The notes under the pieces: model-generated
Database searches by the model: none
What the model saw: only the letters and a program-made list of their open reading frames with translations
What the model was told of the DNA's origin: nothing
Made by a program: the position numbers and the translations under genes
Origin: Aeromonas popoffii
GTDB taxonomy: Bacteria > Pseudomonadota > Gammaproteobacteria > Enterobacterales > Aeromonadaceae
Assembly: GCF_000820025.1 (NCBI RefSeq)
Contig: NZ_CDBI01000014.1
Span: 248,001-312,000 of the forward strand
Direction of reading: 5' to 3'
DNA length: 64,000 nt
Part shown: positions 48,320 through 55,838 of the stretch, in pieces
How the letters are laid out: every line of letters begins with the position of its first letter
How positions within the stretch are numbered: position 1 is the first letter of the stretch

Positions 48320-48487
48320 CTGGGGTTAACTAAAAAACTAAAAAAAAGCTATCATCTGCTGTTCTATGTAGTACTCAACCTGTTCAGCATTCCCATAGGA
48401 GTAATATTTTCGATAACACTATTCTATTTATGGAGCCAACAAAGAAAGTCTCGTTTATCACCCATCAAAATGAAACCGCAGCCTTGA
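48320..48487 (+). pseudogene. Possible remnant ORF downstream of the NACHT gene
   Basis: An open frame with no ATG, GTG or TTG start (upstream in-frame stop 48305-48307). It reads about 55 codons: a Lys-rich start, a hydrophobic membrane segment (LLFYVVLNLFSIPIGVIFSI then TLFYLW) and a basic tail SQQRKSRLSPIK. The composition is AT-rich like the NACHT gene. Either a decayed small membrane protein or chance; it ends inside the terminator hairpin. Confidence 0.3.
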
Positions 48488-48499
48488 GCTGCGGTTTTC
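48473..48499 (+). terminator. Intrinsic terminator of the insertion
   Basis: AAACCGCAGC / GCTGCGGTTT perfect 10-bp stem with a 5-base loop and a TTTTC tail, 190 bp past the NACHT stop. Its arms closely resemble those of the cysS terminator at 48851-48878. Confidence 0.75.
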
Positions 48500-48766
48500 A
48501 TTTCTATTCCCCAAACGCTCTTTCACAAAAGCCAACCCCCTGCGGCGGGATAGGCGGTCAACATGAACGCTAAAGCCACGGGCAGGCACGGTATTCGTCC
48601 CCCTGCAAACCGCCGAGCCAAGTTCAACGGGTCAAGAGCGCCATCAGGGATGATGGCGCAGCCGCAGTCGGCACAGGGATGTGCCGTCTGCGGCGCTCCG
48701 TCCGACCCGTTGGACGAGACGAGGGAACCCGCGAAGCGGGCGGTTTGCCGGGGGAGAAGACTTTTG
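48500..48766. other. Non-coding stretch right of the insertion
   Basis: GC-rich, no gene recognised. A 119-codon open frame starting at 48563 crosses the repeat element and the cysS terminator and has no family features; it is probably not a gene. Confidence 0.45.
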
Positions 48767-48841
48767 GTGACTTTTGGTCTTTCAAAAGTCACTCGCCAAG
48801 CCGCGCAGCGGCGGCGAAACCCCTTCGAGGGCAAAGCCCTC
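48767..48841 (-). repeat. Hairpin-core-hairpin repeat element, right copy (inverted)
   Basis: Mirror of the left copy: GTGACTTTTG / CAAAAGTCAC stem (48767-48792), the 40-bp core on the minus strand (48784-48823, 39 of 40 identical to the left one) and a GAGGGC-AAA-GCCCTC hairpin (48827-48841). The hairpin stems differ in sequence between copies but keep pairing, as expected of structured repeats. Confidence 0.8.
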
Positions 48842-48850
48842 GCCCAAACA

Positions 48851-48878
48851 AAAACCGCAGCCCTTGGGCTGCGGTTTT
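48851..48878. terminator. Intrinsic terminator of cysS
   Basis: AAAACCGCAGCCC / GGGCTGCGGTTTT stem with TT loop; T/A tracts on both sides, 41 bp past the cysS stop. Confidence 0.85.
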
Positions 48879-48918
48879 TTATTGGGTCAACCTGTTGGCA
48901 CCAACAGGGCAACCGGCC

Positions 48919-50295
48919 TTAGGCACGGCGCCAGCTGGTTTTGCCGGCGCTGTCTTCCAGCACGATACCCATCTCGGTGAGACGGGCTCTGGCGGCGTCG
49001 GCGGCGGCCCAGTTCTTGTCGGCGCGGGCCTGATTGCGCTGGGCGATCAGCTGCTCGATCTCGGCCACTTCGTCATCGGCGTCATTGCCCTTGAGGAAGG
49101 CGTCCGGGTCTTGCTGCAGGATGCCGAGCACGGCGCCCAGCTCGCGCAGACGGGCGCCCAGCGCGGCAGCAACGGCCATGTCTTCACCCTTCTGGCGGTT
49201 GATCTCGCGTACCAGATCGAACAGGGCGGAGTAGGCTTCCGGGGTGTTGAAGTCGTCATCCATCGCCTCTTTAAAGCGAGCCACCTGCTCGTCACCACCG
49301 GCAGCAGGGGCCAGCGGCAGGTCGCGCAGGGCGGTGTACATGCGCTCCAGCGCGGTGCGGGCTTGCTTGAGGTTATCTTCCGAATAGTTGAGCTGGCTGC
49401 GGTAGTGGCCAGACATCAGGAAGTAACGCACGCTCTCGGCGTCGTAGTGAGCCAAGACATCGCGGATGGTGAAGAAGTTGCCAAGGGATTTGGACATCTT
49501 CTCTTTATCCACCATCACCATGCCGCTGTGCATCCAGGTGTTGACGTAGTCGCCACCGTGGGCGCAGCAGGACTGGGCAATTTCGTTCTCGTGGTGCGGG
49601 AACTGCAGATCGGAACCGCCGCCGTGGATGTCGAAGTGGTTGCCAAGGTGCTTGGAGTTCATGGCGGAGCACTCGATGTGCCAGCCAGGACGACCCGGGC
49701 CCCAGGGGCTTTCCCAGGTCGGCTCGCCGGGCTTGGACATCTTCCACAGCACGAAGTCGAGCGGGTTACGCTTGGCATCCACCACGTCGACGCGGGCACC
49801 GGCTTGCAGCTGCTCCAGATCCTGACCGGAGAGCTTGCCGTAGTCGGCGTAGGATTCGACGATAAACATCACGTCGCCGTTGTCGGCCACGTAGGCGTGA
49901 TCCTTGGCGATCAGGCTCTCTACCAGTTCGATGATTTCACTGATGTGCTGGGTGGCGCGGGGTTCGACGTCCGGGCGCACCATGCCGAGGGCATCAAAAT
50001 CCTGGTGCATGTCGCCGATCAGGCGCTCGGTGAGATCGTCACAGGTGACGCCGGTCTCGGCGGCGCGCTTGATGATCTTGTCATCCACGTCGGTGACGTT
50101 GCGCACGTAGTTGAGCTGATAACCGCTGTAACGCAGGTAACGGGCCACCACGTCGAAGGCGACGAAGGTGCGACCGTGGCCGATATGACAGTGATCGTAG
50201 ATAGTGACGCCACACACATACATGCCCACCTTGCCCGGGTGGATAGGTTTGAATTCTTCTTTTTGACGAGTGAGTGTGTTGTATATCTTCAGCAT
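48919..50295 (-). CDS. cysS: Cysteinyl-tRNA synthetase CysS
   Basis: 458 residues (E. coli 461). HIGHGRT is the class I HIGH motif, KMSKSLGN the KMSKS motif, and C28 (MYVCGVT), C in WHIECSAM and HENEIAQSC provide the zinc site. The start at 50295 gives the universal [15 protein letters not shown] opening. Divergent from ppiB, as in E. coli. Essential translation enzyme. Confidence 0.96.
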   Translation of the reverse strand: MLKIYNTLTRQKEEFKPIHPGKVGMYVCGVTIYDHCHIGHGRTFVAFDVVARYLRYSGYQLNYVRNVTDVDDKIIKRAAETGVTCDDLTERLIGDMHQDFDALGMVRPDVEPRATQHISEIIELVESLIAKDHAYVADNGDVMFIVESYADYGKLSGQDLEQLQAGARVDVVDAKRNPLDFVLWKMSKPGEPTWESPWGPGRPGWHIECSAMNSKHLGNHFDIHGGGSDLQFPHHENEIAQSCCAHGGDYVNTWMHSGMVMVDKEKMSKSLGNFFTIRDVLAHYDAESVRYFLMSGHYRSQLNYSEDNLKQARTALERMYTALRDLPLAPAAGGDEQVARFKEAMDDDFNTPEAYSALFDLVREINRQKGEDMAVAAALGARLRELGAVLGILQQDPDAFLKGNDADDEVAEIEQLIAQRNQARADKNWAAADAARARLTEMGIVLEDSAGKTSWRRA

Positions 50296-50521
50296 CTTAT
50301 GACCACTGCCTGTGAGTAAAATGGCCTGCCATTCTACCCGCATCCGGTGGAGAAAACGAGGCAGAAAACAGGGCGGATCCGGCCTCACAGCCATGTCAGC
50401 GCTATGCCAGACGACCACTATGGGCTAGAATTGCCACCACTTTATGCCATAGCCCCTGCAACAAGCTGCGAGCCGCTTATCTGCCCGCGCAACTTTTGCC
50501 CAAAGAATGAAAGGACATATC

Positions 50522-51019
50522 ATGGTTACTCTGCACACCAATCACGGCGACATCACTCTGACCCTGAACGCGGAAAAAGCCCCGGAAACCGTGGCCAACT
50601 TCCTGCAATACTGCCGTGACGGTCACTACGACAACACCATCTTCCACCGCGTCATCGACGGCTTCATGATCCAGGGCGGCGGCTATGCCCCTGGCTTTGA
50701 AGAGAAAGAGACCCGCGCCTCCATCAAGAACGAAGCGGCCAACGGTCTGTCCAACAAGGTCGGCACCATCGCCATGGCCCGCACCATGGAGCCGCACTCT
50801 GCCAGCGCCCAGTTCTTCATCAACGTAAGCAACAACGACTTCCTCGATTTCAAATCCGCCACCACCCAGGGCTTCGGCTACTGCGTATTCGGTGAAGTGA
50901 CCGCGGGCATGGACGTGGTCAACAAGATCAAGGGTGTCAAGACCGGTAACGCCGGCCGCATGCACCAGGATGTGCCGGTAGAGGACGTGGTGATCACCAA
51001 GGTGACCCTTGCTGACTGA
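50522..51019 (+). CDS. ppiB: Peptidyl-prolyl cis-trans isomerase B (cyclophilin)
   Basis: 165 residues, cytoplasmic cyclophilin without signal peptide. [14 protein letters not shown] carries the catalytic arginine, and [13 protein letters not shown] and [15 protein letters not shown] complete the fold. Start at 50522 follows AAGGA; an upstream GTG/ATG 5 codons earlier overlaps that site. Adjacent to cysS (divergent) and lpxH, a conserved neighbourhood. Confidence 0.94.
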   Translation: MVTLHTNHGDITLTLNAEKAPETVANFLQYCRDGHYDNTIFHRVIDGFMIQGGGYAPGFEEKETRASIKNEAANGLSNKVGTIAMARTMEPHSASAQFFINVSNNDFLDFKSATTQGFGYCVFGEVTAGMDVVNKIKGVKTGNAGRMHQDVPVEDVVITKVTLAD

Positions 51020-51689
51020 TCTCTGCCTTCTGCGAGATGAACTGACTGCGGCCCCGGCCGCAGTTTTTCCATCTGCACTTGCCACGGGCCCGAACTGGCG
51101 CCGCCTCGACTATCTGGCTCACGGCAACGAGCGCCAGCGCGCGGCCCATGCCCTGCTCACCGGCACGCCCCTGTGGCGCGAGTTGCAAAGCCGGTGTCTG
51201 GACGTGGCGCTGGTGAGCACCCTGGCCATCGGGCTCGACCGGCCCGGCAGCGATCTCGATATCCTCTGCCAGCATGAAACGCCCGCCATACTGGCCGCCC
51301 AATTTGCCGAACAGGGTTGGCAACGCCGCGCCCTGGGCAGCGACATCTGGCTGCTGGAGCAGACCCTGACCGACGCCGATGGCCGCAGCTGGCCCATCGA
51401 GCTCTATGTCACCCCGGCGAGGGTCGAGACCCTCAACGGCTGGCGCCACCTCAGCCTGATGGCCGCCCTGATCGAGCACTTTGGTCACCCCTTTTACCGC
51501 ACCCTGCTCGCCCTGCGCCTGCAGCAAGGGCTGAAAGGGGAAGCGGCCATCTGCCGCCTGCTGAAATTGTCCGGCGATCCCTATCAGGCGCTGTTGACCC
51601 TGGAAGGGCGCAACCTTGACCAGTTTGACTGGCACCCTCACCCTATGACCCATACAGCCAGAATCGGGGCACCTCGCACGCCATCATGA
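51009..51689 (+). CDS. DUF4269 family protein (nucleotidyltransferase-like)
   Basis: 226 residues. Start is a TTG at 51009 overlapping the ppiB end by 11 bp; no ATG fits. [21 protein letters not shown] resembles the GS-D-LD motif of nucleotidyltransferases and is the DUF4269 signature; [22 protein letters not shown] follows. Its stop overlaps the lpxH start by 4 bp. The function is unknown. Its insertion between ppiB and lpxH differs from the E. coli ppiB-lpxH arrangement. Confidence 0.78.
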   Translation: MLTDLCLLRDELTAAPAAVFPSALATGPNWRRLDYLAHGNERQRAAHALLTGTPLWRELQSRCLDVALVSTLAIGLDRPGSDLDILCQHETPAILAAQFAEQGWQRRALGSDIWLLEQTLTDADGRSWPIELYVTPARVETLNGWRHLSLMAALIEHFGHPFYRTLLALRLQQGLKGEAAICRLLKLSGDPYQALLTLEGRNLDQFDWHPHPMTHTARIGAPRTPS

Positions 51690-52423
51690 GCACCCTCTTT
51701 ATCAGTGACATTCACCTGTGCAGCGATCGGCCCGACATGACGGCCGCGCTGGTGCACTTTCTGGAGCACGACGCCCCCGGTGCCGACGCCCTCTACGTGT
51801 TGGGAGATCTGTTTGAATTCTGGATTGGCGACGACGATCCCAATCCGCTCCTCCAGCAGATCGCCGAGGCCTTTGCGGCCCTGAGCCAACAGCAGGTACC
51901 CCTCTATTTCATTCACGGCAACCGTGACTTTATGTTGGGCCAGCAGTTTGCCAAGCGGGCTGGCATGACCCTGCTCGGCGACCCTTGCGTCATCGAGCTC
52001 TATGGGGAGCGGGTGCTGCTCAGCCACGGCGATCTGCTCTGCACCCGGGATGAGGGATATCAGAAATATCGCCGCATCACCCAGTTCAAGTGGCTGCGTT
52101 GGCTGTTCTTGCGGTTGCCGCTGAGCCGCCGTCAGGCCATCGCCCACAAGATCCGTGGCCAAAGCCGGATGGAGAAAACCGTCAAACGCCAGACCATCAT
52201 GGATGTGACGCCACAGGCGGTGGACGATATGCTACGCCAGCACGGCTGCCGAACCATGATCCACGGCCACACCCACAGGCCCGCCATCCACGACTTCACG
52301 CTCGACGGTCAACCCGCCCGCCGCATCGTGCTGGGGGACTGGTTCGAGCAGGGATCCGTGCTGGTGTGCCGCCCCGGCGAGCAACGCCTCGAAGTGCGGG
52401 CCCTGCAAGGGGCCAGTGACTGA
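51686..52423 (+). CDS. lpxH: UDP-2,3-diacylglucosamine pyrophosphatase LpxH
   Basis: 245 residues, calcineurin-like phosphoesterase. Metal ligands are in FISDIHL, GDLFEFWIGDDDP, HGNRDFM, SHGDLLCT and HGHTHRPA. It cleaves UDP-2,3-diacylglucosamine to lipid X in lipid A synthesis at the inner face of the membrane. Coupled to the DUF4269 gene by ATGA. Ends at a strong terminator. Confidence 0.95.
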   Translation: MSTLFISDIHLCSDRPDMTAALVHFLEHDAPGADALYVLGDLFEFWIGDDDPNPLLQQIAEAFAALSQQQVPLYFIHGNRDFMLGQQFAKRAGMTLLGDPCVIELYGERVLLSHGDLLCTRDEGYQKYRRITQFKWLRWLFLRLPLSRRQAIAHKIRGQSRMEKTVKRQTIMDVTPQAVDDMLRQHGCRTMIHGHTHRPAIHDFTLDGQPARRIVLGDWFEQGSVLVCRPGEQRLEVRALQGASD

Positions 52424-52459
52424 GCGGTCACTGGCGAACAACCGCGACGCACAGCCATG

Positions 52460-52486
52460 AAAAAGGCGGGATCATCCCGCCTTTTT
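52460..52486. terminator. Terminator between lpxH and netD
   Basis: AAAAAGGCGGG / CCCGCCTTTTT stem with ATCAT centre, between two converging genes. Confidence 0.88.
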
Positions 52487-52521
52487 GCTTTTTCTCTTGC
52501 GCCAAGGCAGAGCCGAGCGCG

Positions 52522-53475
52522 TTACATCACCGTCATCTGACCGGCATAGAGGATGAAGTAACGCAGCAGCAATATGCCCACCAGACTCAGGCTGCAGATC
52601 AGCGCCAACCGGGCAGGCTGGTGCGCCCGCGCCTTAGCACCAAACAGCCCCAGCGACTGGGGTAGCACTATGCCAAGGCCTATCACCCCGAACCAGAACA
52701 CCTGGGACCAGAAACCGCCGCCAAGCGCCGCCCACATGGCCGCCTCGCGCTGACCACCACCGAAGTAGAGGCCGGTGAAGAAACAGACCAGCAGGAAGAT
52801 CTCGATGGCGACGATGGGCCGCTCGAACCTGTGCACGAAACTCACCCCCTGGCTGTGGCCATCCTCCCGAAACAGGGTCACCGCCAGCAAGATGGTGGAG
52901 GCGATGCCCGAGCTGATGCCGGACACCAGAAACAGTGCAGGCAGGATGGGATTGTTGAGCATGGGGTAGGTCTTGAGGGCGGAGAGCAGGAAGCCGGTGT
53001 AGGCCCCGAGCAACACCGCCAGCAGCAACAGCAAGGGGCTGAGCAGCCGTTCGAGCTGCGCCAGCTTGCCAATCAGGGTGTCGATAAAGGTGAACTTGTC
53101 CCCTAGCCACTGCCGACGCAGCGCCCCGATCTCGGCCCTGAACACCACGGCCAGCCAGGCGAACAGCACCGCCATATAGACCTGAAACAGCATGACCCCC
53201 ATCGACATGACGGAGTCGAACTGGTAGTGGAACATCAGCTTCCAGAAGGTCCAGGGACGGGCCAGGTGGAAGATAAGGATCAAGAGCCCCAGGATCACGC
53301 TGAGCGGCGCCAGTATGGCGGTGGCCCTGATGATGCCACTCTCGCTGCCGGCCCCCTGGCGCCGCAGCAGCACCGACAGGGTGGTCGACCCCGCCGAGAT
53401 GCCAAGCAGGAACAGGTAGATGGCGATGGGGCCGTCCCACACCAGAGAGTCGAAGTGAAATGCGTCATGCCACAT
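52522..53475 (-). CDS. netD: NrfD-type quinol-oxidising membrane subunit (NetD)
   Basis: 317 residues, eight or more membrane helices of the NrfD/PsrC family: PIAIYLFLLGISAGSTTLSVLL, LARPWTFWKLMFHYQF and LVSGISSGIAS. It takes electrons from the quinol pool and passes them to the iron-sulphur subunit encoded 45 bp upstream. No NrfA nitrite reductase is present in this locus, so the complex is more likely the NetBCD module of the mtrCAB locus nearby than a nitrite reductase. The net name follows the A. hydrophila literature as I remember it. Confidence 0.85.
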   Translation of the reverse strand: MWHDAFHFDSLVWDGPIAIYLFLLGISAGSTTLSVLLRRQGAGSESGIIRATAILAPLSVILGLLILIFHLARPWTFWKLMFHYQFDSVMSMGVMLFQVYMAVLFAWLAVVFRAEIGALRRQWLGDKFTFIDTLIGKLAQLERLLSPLLLLLAVLLGAYTGFLLSALKTYPMLNNPILPALFLVSGISSGIASTILLAVTLFREDGHSQGVSFVHRFERPIVAIEIFLLVCFFTGLYFGGGQREAAMWAALGGGFWSQVFWFGVIGLGIVLPQSLGLFGAKARAHQPARLALICSLSLVGILLLRYFILYAGQMTVM

Positions 53476-53520
53476 GGTGCATACCTCCCATCAGACAGAG
53501 ACCATCAGACCGATGTGCGC

Positions 53521-54189
53521 TCATGATGCCACCTCCCCTTTGGGCACCCGGTACATCTTGGGCGAGGTGCCGAGGAACCGCTTGTAGCGATAGGTGGTCT
53601 CCTGCACCAGCCGCCTGGCGATGGGACTTTGGGGGTCATCCAGATTGCCGAACACCAACGCCTTGGTGGGGCATGCCTCCACGCAGGCGGGCTGCTTGCC
53701 ATTGGCCAGGTTGGTCTTGCGGCAAAAATCGCACTTGTCGGCGACGCGGGTCACCGGGTTGATAAAACGCACCTGATAGGGGCAGGCCGCGAGGCAATAG
53801 CGACAGCCGACGCAGAGATCGGGATTGATGTCGACGATGCCATCCTCGACCCGGATGTGGGAGGCACCGGTCGGGCAGACATGCACGCAGGGGGCATTGT
53901 CACAGTGCTGGCAGGATTTGCGAAAGAAGCGGTACGCCTGATCCGGATACTCCCCCACGGGGCCACTGCGCAGGATCTCCAGCCGGGTGACCTCGGGTGG
54001 CACCTGATTGACCTCGCGGCAGGCATCCATGCAGGCGGTGCAGCCGATGCAGGCCGTCTCGTCGTGGATCATGCCGTAGCGTACCCCCTCTATGGTCATG
54101 CTGTTGGCGAGGGCGCGGGGCGAACCTGTCATCAGGATCAAGGCGCTGGCACTCATCCCCACCATAAACTCGCGACGGGTCGTGCTCAT
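53521..54189 (-). CDS. netC: NrfC-type periplasmic ferredoxin (NetC)
   Basis: 222 residues with a twin-arginine-like leader (TTRREFMVG) and four [4Fe-4S] ligand clusters: CIGCTACMDAC, CQHCDNAPCVHVCP, CVGCRYCLAACP and CDFC...CVEACP. NrfC-like electron carrier between NetD and NetB. Its ATG overlaps the netB stop by 4 bp (ATGA). Tat export is expected. Confidence 0.87.
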   Translation of the reverse strand: MSTTRREFMVGMSASALILMTGSPRALANSMTIEGVRYGMIHDETACIGCTACMDACREVNQVPPEVTRLEILRSGPVGEYPDQAYRFFRKSCQHCDNAPCVHVCPTGASHIRVEDGIVDINPDLCVGCRYCLAACPYQVRFINPVTRVADKCDFCRKTNLANGKQPACVEACPTKALVFGNLDDPQSPIARRLVQETTYRYKRFLGTSPKMYRVPKGEVAS

Positions 54190-54818
54190 GCGCCCTCCTT
54201 GACGGCAGCTTGCTGCTTGGCCTCATGCTGCTTGCTGTGGCAGTCGACGCACAGCTTGATGCGGGACTTTTCGGGAATGCCGACCATGGGCTCCTTGGCC
54301 GGGTGCAGCTGGTGACAACTGGTGCAGCTCACCCGGGTGGCGTGCACGTCGTGGGCCCACAATGCCTTGCGCAGATCGTCCGGCTCATGGCAACTCATGC
54401 AGACACCGTTCTGCTGGCTGAGGGGAAACGCCTCGTCACCAAAACGCATCACATCGACCATGCCGCCGCGCTGTTTACGGTGATCGGCCGACGCATTGCC
54501 GTGACAGTTGGTGCAGGTGACCGCCTCATTGGTGTTGGGGTTGGTGACGCTGCCGTGCTTGCCGTGCATCCCCTCCTCCCCATCGTGACACTTGTCGCAC
54601 TTGGCAAAGCGGGCAGCCGCTTTTCTGGCGGCGGCCTTTTTCTTCTCCGCCTTGGCCTGACGTTCGGCCAGGGTTGACTGATCGGCCGGTGAGGCGGTGG
54701 ATGAGGCCTGGGTGTGGGTGGTCGGGGTATCGGTCGCCGGGGCCACCTCGGCCCTGGCAAACTGGGTTGTGCCCAGGCAGAGGCTGCCGAGCAGCAGCCA
54801 CTTAATGACAGCGTTCAT
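54186..54818 (-). CDS. netB: Pentahaem cytochrome c, NrfB type (NetB)
   Basis: 210 residues with a signal peptide (MNAVIKWLLLGSLCLGTTQFARA), a Thr/Ser/Ala and then Lys-rich linker, and five CxxCH motifs: CDKCH, CTNCH, CMSCH, CTSCH, CVDCH. It should carry electrons in the periplasm. First gene of netB-netC-netD; pdsA lies 160 bp upstream on the same strand. Confidence 0.88.
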   Translation of the reverse strand: MNAVIKWLLLGSLCLGTTQFARAEVAPATDTPTTHTQASSTASPADQSTLAERQAKAEKKKAAARKAAARFAKCDKCHDGEEGMHGKHGSVTNPNTNEAVTCTNCHGNASADHRKQRGGMVDVMRFGDEAFPLSQQNGVCMSCHEPDDLRKALWAHDVHATRVSCTSCHQLHPAKEPMVGIPEKSRIKLCVDCHSKQHEAKQQAAVKEGA

Positions 54819-54978
54819 AAAAACTCCGGATCAGGGACACCCGGTGGGTGTCATCTCCCCCAGTGCGCAAAAAAGGAACGGATAGCAGCGCCTTTGACGG
54901 TCATGACCGGGTAGCAGGAGCACACCCCGCCGGCGGGCGGCGAGGTGGCTGCGTCAATGGGAGCGGGTGCGGCGACGG

Positions 54979-55590
54979 TTACTGCTGGCTTGCGTAATAC
55001 TCGGCCAGCGCCTTGAGGTCTGCATCGCTCATGGCGATGAGCGGCTTGTTCATCTTCTCGTCGTTGCTGCGCTTGCCGGCCTTGAACTCCTGCAGTGCAG
55101 TCAGCAGGTAGCCCTTGGGCTGACCGGCGAGGATGGAGGCTTCATCTTCCGCCACAGAGCCCCCTTCCGAGTGGCACTTCTTGCAACCGGACTCTTCGTG
55201 CAGCTTCTGCCCGGCCTTGGCCAGCGCCGCATCGAATGGCTGCTTCATCGGCTGGTAGGGCAGCTCGGCATAATGGGCCGCCAGCTCGTCGATCTGATCG
55301 TCGCTAAGGCCCTTAACTATGTCGGTCATGTTCCCCTGCTTGCTGGTATCACCGGTGACATGATTAACGGTCTTGGCAGGGCGCCCATCCAGGTAGCTGC
55401 GCAGCTGCTCGCTGAGGTTGGCCTCTGCCAGTCCGGCGATAGTCGGGATGTCGTTATGGGTACTGATCCCCTGACTTCCATGACATGCATTACATGTTTC
55501 CACCAACGCAGCCATGCTGGCATGCGCAGTGCCAATAGAGCCCAATAATAACGACAATCCCAGCACTTCCAGTTTCATACTGCGTTTCAT
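54979..55590 (-). CDS. pdsA: Dihaem cytochrome c4-like protein (PdsA)
   Basis: 203 residues with signal peptide (MKRSMKLEVLGLSLLLGSIGTAHA) and two haem motifs, CNACH near residue 36 and CKKCH near 137, each in a c4-type half. A periplasmic dihaem shuttle is expected. It is divergent from mtrC and upstream of netBCD, so it fits a role between NetB and MtrA. The gene name is my recollection of the A. hydrophila locus. Transcription with netBCD is likely but a promoter inside the 160-bp gap is possible. Confidence 0.83.
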   Translation of the reverse strand: MKRSMKLEVLGLSLLLGSIGTAHASMAALVETCNACHGSQGISTHNDIPTIAGLAEANLSEQLRSYLDGRPAKTVNHVTGDTSKQGNMTDIVKGLSDDQIDELAAHYAELPYQPMKQPFDAALAKAGQKLHEESGCKKCHSEGGSVAEDEASILAGQPKGYLLTALQEFKAGKRSNDEKMNKPLIAMSDADLKALAEYYASQQ

Positions 55591-55658
55591 TTCTCATCCC
55601 TCGTGAAAAAAAGACCCAAAAACCCCAATCGAAACAGATATTTTTTTTCTCTCAGCGT

Positions 55659-55693
55659 GCGTTGAGATCCATTTTTGAGACCTCGGTCAACGC
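55659..55693. promoter_or_regulatory. GCGTTGA...TCAACGC inverted repeat in the pdsA/mtrC promoter gap
   Basis: Arms 55659-55665 and 55687-55693 with 21 bp between, in the 248-bp divergent region. This can be a regulator site or a coincidence. TTGAG near 55662 is half of an FNR box, but no second half was found. Confidence 0.35.
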
Positions 55694-55838
55694 CGTTTAA
55701 TATATAAACCTTAGAATTAAGATGGAAATTATTTATACCGTAATAAGTCCTCGTTTGACCCTTAAGTAGTACATTTTTGGGCATTTTTTGACTTGGCTCA
55801 TACATGGAACAATAAGTCCGATAAAAAAGGATAAAACA

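Noticed and set aside
48563-48922. 119-codon open frame right of the NACHT gene
   Set aside because: It crosses the structured repeat and the cysS terminator, has biased composition and no conserved domain.
53521-54818. Formate-dependent nitrite reductase operon (nrf)
   Set aside because: No nrfA or haem lyase genes are present; context with pdsA and mtrCAB points to the net module.
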